DNA of 62,822 bases from DASYRM01 sp036004405 (GTDB lineage: Bacteria > Acidobacteriota > Vicinamibacteria > Vicinamibacterales > UBA2999), in the NCBI GenBank assembly GCA_036004405.1, contig DASYRM010000145.1, forward strand, positions 1 through 62,822. The letters are read 5' to 3'. The notes beneath the pieces were generated by a model that did not search any database, had not been told where the DNA came from, and saw only the letters and a list, made by a program, of their open reading frames with translations. Positions within the stretch are counted from its first letter, which is position 1. The number at the start of each line of letters is the position of its first letter. Of this stretch, positions 59,418 through 62,822 are shown in pieces. A program made the position numbers and the translations under genes.

Positions 59418-60275
59418 ATGCGCCCCGCGGCCGCCGCGTCACGGCTCAACGCCATGACGGTCGACGTCGAGGACTACTTCCACGTCAGCGTCTTCGACAA
59501 GACGGTGCCGCGCACCGACTGGGAGGGGCTCGAAAGCCGCGTCGTGACCAACACCGAGCGGCTGCTCGATCTGTTCGACGAATACGCCGTGCGCAGCACG
59601 TTTTTCGTCCTCGGCTGGGTGGCCGAGCGCCATCCCGCGCTCGTGCGATCGATTGCCGGCCGCGGACACGAGCTCGCCTCGCACGGCTACGCGCACCGGC
59701 TGGTGTACGAGCAGACGCCCGATGCGTTCCGCGACGACGTGCGCCGCTCCAAGGCGCTCATCGAAGACGTGTCGGGCCGGCCGGTGAACGGTTATCGCGC
59801 ACCCAGCTTTTCGGTCACTGAACAGTCGCTGTGGGCACTCGACGTGCTGCTCGAAGAGGGCTACCGCTACGACGCGAGCATCTTCCCCATCCGTCACGAT
59901 CGCTATGGGATCCCGGACGCGCCGCGTTGGCCGCATACGATGGCGCGGTCCGCCGGCAGCCTGTTCGAGGTCCCGGGATCGACCGTCCGGCTTGGCGGCA
60001 CCAACCTGCCGGTGGCCGGCGGCGGCTACTTTCGCATCCTGCCCTACGCGTGGACGCGATGGGGCATCGGCCGCGTCAACCGCGAGGGGCAGCCGGCGGT
60101 GTTCTACCTGCACCCGTGGGAGATCGACCCGCGCCAGCCGCGCCTGCCGGCCGGCCTGCTGGGCCGGTTCCGCCACTACCGGAACCTCCACCTCACCGAA
60201 GCGCGCCTGCGCTCGCTGATGCGCGACTTCAGCTTCGGGCCGCTCGAAGCAGTCCTCGCCGGCTGCGCGGCATGA
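59418..60275 (+). CDS. Polysaccharide deacetylase, DUF3473 (XrtA-associated)
   Basis: A 285-residue NodB-type deacetylase without signal peptide. Metal and catalytic motifs are TVDVEDYFHV, SHGYAHR and GYRAPSFSV. The C-terminal DUF3473 part contains YLHPWEIDPRQPR. This form (TIGR03006) is a marker of exosortase A loci. The ATG follows the previous stop directly (TAAATG). The next gene overlaps by four bases. Confidence 0.92.
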   Translation: MRPAAAASRLNAMTVDVEDYFHVSVFDKTVPRTDWEGLESRVVTNTERLLDLFDEYAVRSTFFVLGWVAERHPALVRSIAGRGHELASHGYAHRLVYEQTPDAFRDDVRRSKALIEDVSGRPVNGYRAPSFSVTEQSLWALDVLLEEGYRYDASIFPIRHDRYGIPDAPRWPHTMARSAGSLFEVPGSTVRLGGTNLPVAGGGYFRILPYAWTRWGIGRVNREGQPAVFYLHPWEIDPRQPRLPAGLLGRFRHYRNLHLTEARLRSLMRDFSFGPLEAVLAGCAA

Positions 60276-61339
60276 GCGCCGTACGGGCCGAGGAGACGCG
60301 GGAGCTCGCTCCCGCCGTAACCGTGCGCAGCGACGTTCCCGCCGGCGACCTCGATCGGTTCGCGCACGTACATCCCGCGGCGACCGGCTACCATCTCAGC
60401 GGCTGGCTCGGCGTGATTGAGCGCGCGTTCGGACACGAAACCCAGTACCTCGCCGCGGTATCGGCCGACGGGGTCGAGGGCGTGCTGCCGCTCGTGTTCT
60501 TCAAGAGCCGGCTGTTCGGGCGCTTCACCGTGTCGCTGCCGTTCCTCAACTACGGGGGCGTCGTCGCCAGCGCGCCTGACGTGCGCCGCGCGCTCGTGGA
60601 CCGTGCCATCGAGGAGACCCGGGCCCGAGGCGGCGCGCATCTCGAGCTGCGGCACAGCGAGCAGCTCTGCCCCGCTTTGGCGCCGAAGCGCCACAAGGTC
60701 TCGATGCGGCTGCCGCTCGCCTCCGATCCGGAGCGCCAGTGGGAAGCGCTCGATCGCAAAGTGCGCAACCAGATTCGAAAAGGCGAGAAGAGCCAGCTCT
60801 CGGTCGTGCACGGCGGCGTCGAGATGGTGGACGACTTCTACACCGTCTTCGCGCACAACATGCGCGATCTCGGCACCCCCGTCTACGCGAAACGGTTCTT
60901 TGCCGAGGTCGTCCGCACCTACGCCGACACGTCGCGGGTCTTCGTCGTCCACCACGAGGGCCGGCCGGTGGCGGCTTCGCTGGTCTACTGGCACCGCTCG
61001 ATGATCGAAGTGCCGTGGGCGTCGGCGCTGCGCGCCGCCAACCCGCTCTGCGCCAACGTGCTGCTCTACTGGCACATGCTGAAGTTCTCGATCGAGCGCG
61101 GCTTCAGCGTCTTCGACTTCGGGCGTTCGACGCCCGACGCCGGCACGTTCCACTTCAAGCGGCAGTGGGGCGCGCAGCCGCTGGAGCTCGTCTGGGAATA
61201 CTGGAACGCCAGCGGTGCGCCGCCGGAGAGCCTCAACCCCGACAACCCGAAGTTCGATCTGGCCATCAGGATCTGGCAGCGGCTGCCGGTGCCCGTGGCC
61301 ACGGCGATCGGCCCGCACGTGATCAGGAACATTCCCTAG
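60272..61339 (+). CDS. FemAB-like GNAT acyltransferase (XrtA-associated)
   Basis: A 355-residue protein with two GNAT-like halves of the FemAB type (TIGR03019). Recognisable stretches are FLNYGGVVAS, KVRNQIRKGEKS, and FDFGRSTPDAGTFHFKRQWGAQP. Family members join amino acids to wall or polymer precursors; here the acceptor is probably the polysaccharide. The ATG at 60272 is in the ATGA overlap with the deacetylase gene; longer frames upstream are shadows. Confidence 0.92.
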   Translation: MSAVRAEETRELAPAVTVRSDVPAGDLDRFAHVHPAATGYHLSGWLGVIERAFGHETQYLAAVSADGVEGVLPLVFFKSRLFGRFTVSLPFLNYGGVVASAPDVRRALVDRAIEETRARGGAHLELRHSEQLCPALAPKRHKVSMRLPLASDPERQWEALDRKVRNQIRKGEKSQLSVVHGGVEMVDDFYTVFAHNMRDLGTPVYAKRFFAEVVRTYADTSRVFVVHHEGRPVAASLVYWHRSMIEVPWASALRAANPLCANVLLYWHMLKFSIERGFSVFDFGRSTPDAGTFHFKRQWGAQPLELVWEYWNASGAPPESLNPDNPKFDLAIRIWQRLPVPVATAIGPHVIRNIP

Positions 61340-61343
61340 GCCG

Positions 61344-62822
61344 ATGGTCCCGCTCCTCGTCGTCTCGGTGATCGTGCTGGCCTACATCGTGGCAGGCTAC
61401 CCGCTGCTGCTGCGGCTGCTCGTCGCGATCCGCGGACCAAGGCGGGTGCAGCAGGCCGAGATCACGCCGCCGATCAGCTTCGTCATCTCGGCCTACAACG
61501 AGGCCGACGTGATTCGGGCCAAGCTGGAGAACGCGCTGGCGCTCGAGTATCCCGCCGACCGCCGGGAGGTCGTGGTCGTCTCGGACTGCTCCGACGACGG
61601 CACCGACGACATCGTGCGGGAATTCGCGGCACGGGGCGTGCGCCTGATCCGGCAGGAGCAGCGCCGGGGGAAGACCGCGGGCCTGAACCACACGCTGCCG
61701 CTCCTGACGGGCGAGATCGTCGTCTTCTCCGACGCCAACGCGATGTACGACGCCGACGCATTGCGAAAGCTGGTGCGAAACTTCGCCGATCCCGAAGTGG
61801 GCTACGTCACCGGCGAGGCGCGATACCTGCTGAGCGGCCAGGCCGCCGCCGATGCCGGCGAGCGCGCCTACTGGGGCTACGAGATGGAGCTGAAGCGCCT
61901 CGAAACCCAGATCGGCTCGATGGTCGGCGGCGACGGCGCCATCTACGCGATCCGGCACCAGCTGTGGCGAACGCTGCCCGAGGACGCGATCAACGACTTC
62001 CTCAACCCGCTGCAGATCGTGGAAGCCGGCTGGCGCGGCATCTACGAGCCCGAGGCGGTCTGCTACGAAGCCACGAGCGGCGGCTTCAACTCCGAGTACA
62101 AGCGCCGGGTCCGCATCGTGAGCCGCAGCTGGCGTGCCGTCTTCCAGGCGTCGGGCGTTCTGAATCCATTCCGCGTCGGGCTTTTCAGCTGGTGCCTCGT
62201 CTCGCACAAGGTTCTGCGCTGGAACACCGGGCTCTTCGCGGCCGTGGCGGGGGCCGCTGGGCTCGCGCTCCTCGTCCAGGCGGTCACGCACTGGGCGCTG
62301 CCGACGCTCGGCGCCATCGCCACTGCCGCACTGGCCGCCGGGCTGACACGGGGGGGCCGCCGCATCGTGTCCATGACGGCCTACTTCTGGGTCATCAACG
62401 TCGCGTCGGTGGTCGGTGTCGCCAAGGGCACGTTCGGACGCGTATCGGGCGTGTGGTCGACGCCTCGCGAGCACTCGACTCGCCCGAGCGGGCCGCTGGT
62501 GCCCGTCGGCCCGATGTTTCTCATTGGCGGGATGTTTTTCGCGGCCCTGGTGCTGATTGCGGCCAACGCGCTCGGCATCCGCGCCGCGCGCGTCGCCTTC
62601 TGGGGCGCGCTGGCCGCGCTCGTGTATGTTTACGCCCTGTATCCCCTCCTGCTGTCAGGGCTCCGACTGGTGGCCCGGCGGCCGATCAGGATCGTCGACG
62701 CCGAGCCGGATGTCTGCGTGTTCATCGCCGCGAACGACGAAGCGCGCGTCATCGAGGCGAAGCTGAACAACTCGCTGGCGCTCGACTATCCCGCCGAGAA
62801 GCTGCAGATCGTCGTGGCGTCC
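61344..62822 (+). CDS. Tandem family-2 glycosyltransferase, partial (runs off the window)
   Basis: The frame from the ATG at 61344 stays open for 493 codons to the window edge. The first unit has a membrane helix (residues 2-22) and a GT2 domain with SFVISAYNEADVIRAKLENAL, DCSDDGTDD, QRRGKTAGLN, FSDANAMYDADA and GGDGAIYAI, then several membrane helices. From about residue 425 the same pattern starts again (YPLLLSGLRL, CVFIAANDEARVIEAKLNNS), so a second GT2 domain follows. The protein may add two sugars of the repeat unit. The 3' end is missing. Confidence 0.88.
   Translation, partial: MVPLLVVSVIVLAYIVAGYPLLLRLLVAIRGPRRVQQAEITPPISFVISAYNEADVIRAKLENALALEYPADRREVVVVSDCSDDGTDDIVREFAARGVRLIRQEQRRGKTAGLNHTLPLLTGEIVVFSDANAMYDADALRKLVRNFADPEVGYVTGEARYLLSGQAAADAGERAYWGYEMELKRLETQIGSMVGGDGAIYAIRHQLWRTLPEDAINDFLNPLQIVEAGWRGIYEPEAVCYEATSGGFNSEYKRRVRIVSRSWRAVFQASGVLNPFRVGLFSWCLVSHKVLRWNTGLFAAVAGAAGLALLVQAVTHWALPTLGAIATAALAAGLTRGGRRIVSMTAYFWVINVASVVGVAKGTFGRVSGVWSTPREHSTRPSGPLVPVGPMFLIGGMFFAALVLIAANALGIRAARVAFWGALAALVYVYALYPLLLSGLRLVARRPIRIVDAEPDVCVFIAANDEARVIEAKLNNSLALDYPAEKLQIVVAS

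Overview
The window is about 62.8 kb of high-GC bacterial DNA, densely coded on both strands. It most likely comes from an Acidobacteriota chromosome, probably class Vicinamibacteria. The evidence is the acidobacterial VWFA-related protein at 15.9 kb, the mix of secreted peptidases, DUF-type membrane proteins and PEP-CTERM/exopolysaccharide genes, and the gene-end palindromes. The taxonomic call is an inference. I saw no rRNA, tRNA, CRISPR array or transposase gene.

Layout. 0-3.5 kb: glnS, a membrane protein, a lipocalin-like protein and a secreted class II aldolase-like protein. 3.8-10.8 kb (minus strand): TIR-winged helix protein, malQ, an aminotransferase, an M49 peptidase and a beta-CASP metallo-beta-lactamase protein. 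10.9-18.3 kb: S9B peptidase, SDR, OmpA-family protein, VWFA protein and an AlaA-type aminotransferase. 18.4-34.9 kb: polytopic membrane protein, Kbl/BioF-like synthase, PP2C phosphatase, M1 peptidase, nuoG, dsbD, a cysteine-free CcdA-like protein, GAF protein, PDZ protein, glnA, a PEP-CTERM protein and a small lipoprotein. 34.9-50.4 kb is a signalling island: GAF-PP2C phosphatase, two GGDEF proteins, a hybrid histidine kinase, a FliA-type sigma factor, a helix-turn-helix/mini-DHp pair, an NtrC-type response regulator and a second sigma-54 activator. fabZ and several small genes lie among them. 50.6-62.8 kb: a nucleotide-sugar dehydrogenase and, divergently, a nine-gene exopolysaccharide operon running off the window. 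Its gene order matches the XrtA (exosortase A)/PEP-CTERM-associated polysaccharide loci.

How the parts fit. Near-consensus sigma-54 (-24/-12) promoters precede the PEP-CTERM gene, the nucleotide-sugar dehydrogenase and the exopolysaccharide operon. The same window encodes two sigma-54 activators. This suggests a sigma-54-controlled matrix regulon that coordinates polysaccharide synthesis, sugar-precursor supply and a PEP-CTERM surface protein, with c-di-GMP proteins nearby. The exosortase itself is not in the window.

A second theme is small palindromic repeats at gene ends and, twice, inside coding sequences. Their stems differ between copies by compensatory base-pair changes. In three cases the palindrome border carries the stop codon. 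Several genes also have a -10 box so close to the start codon that their transcripts are probably leaderless.
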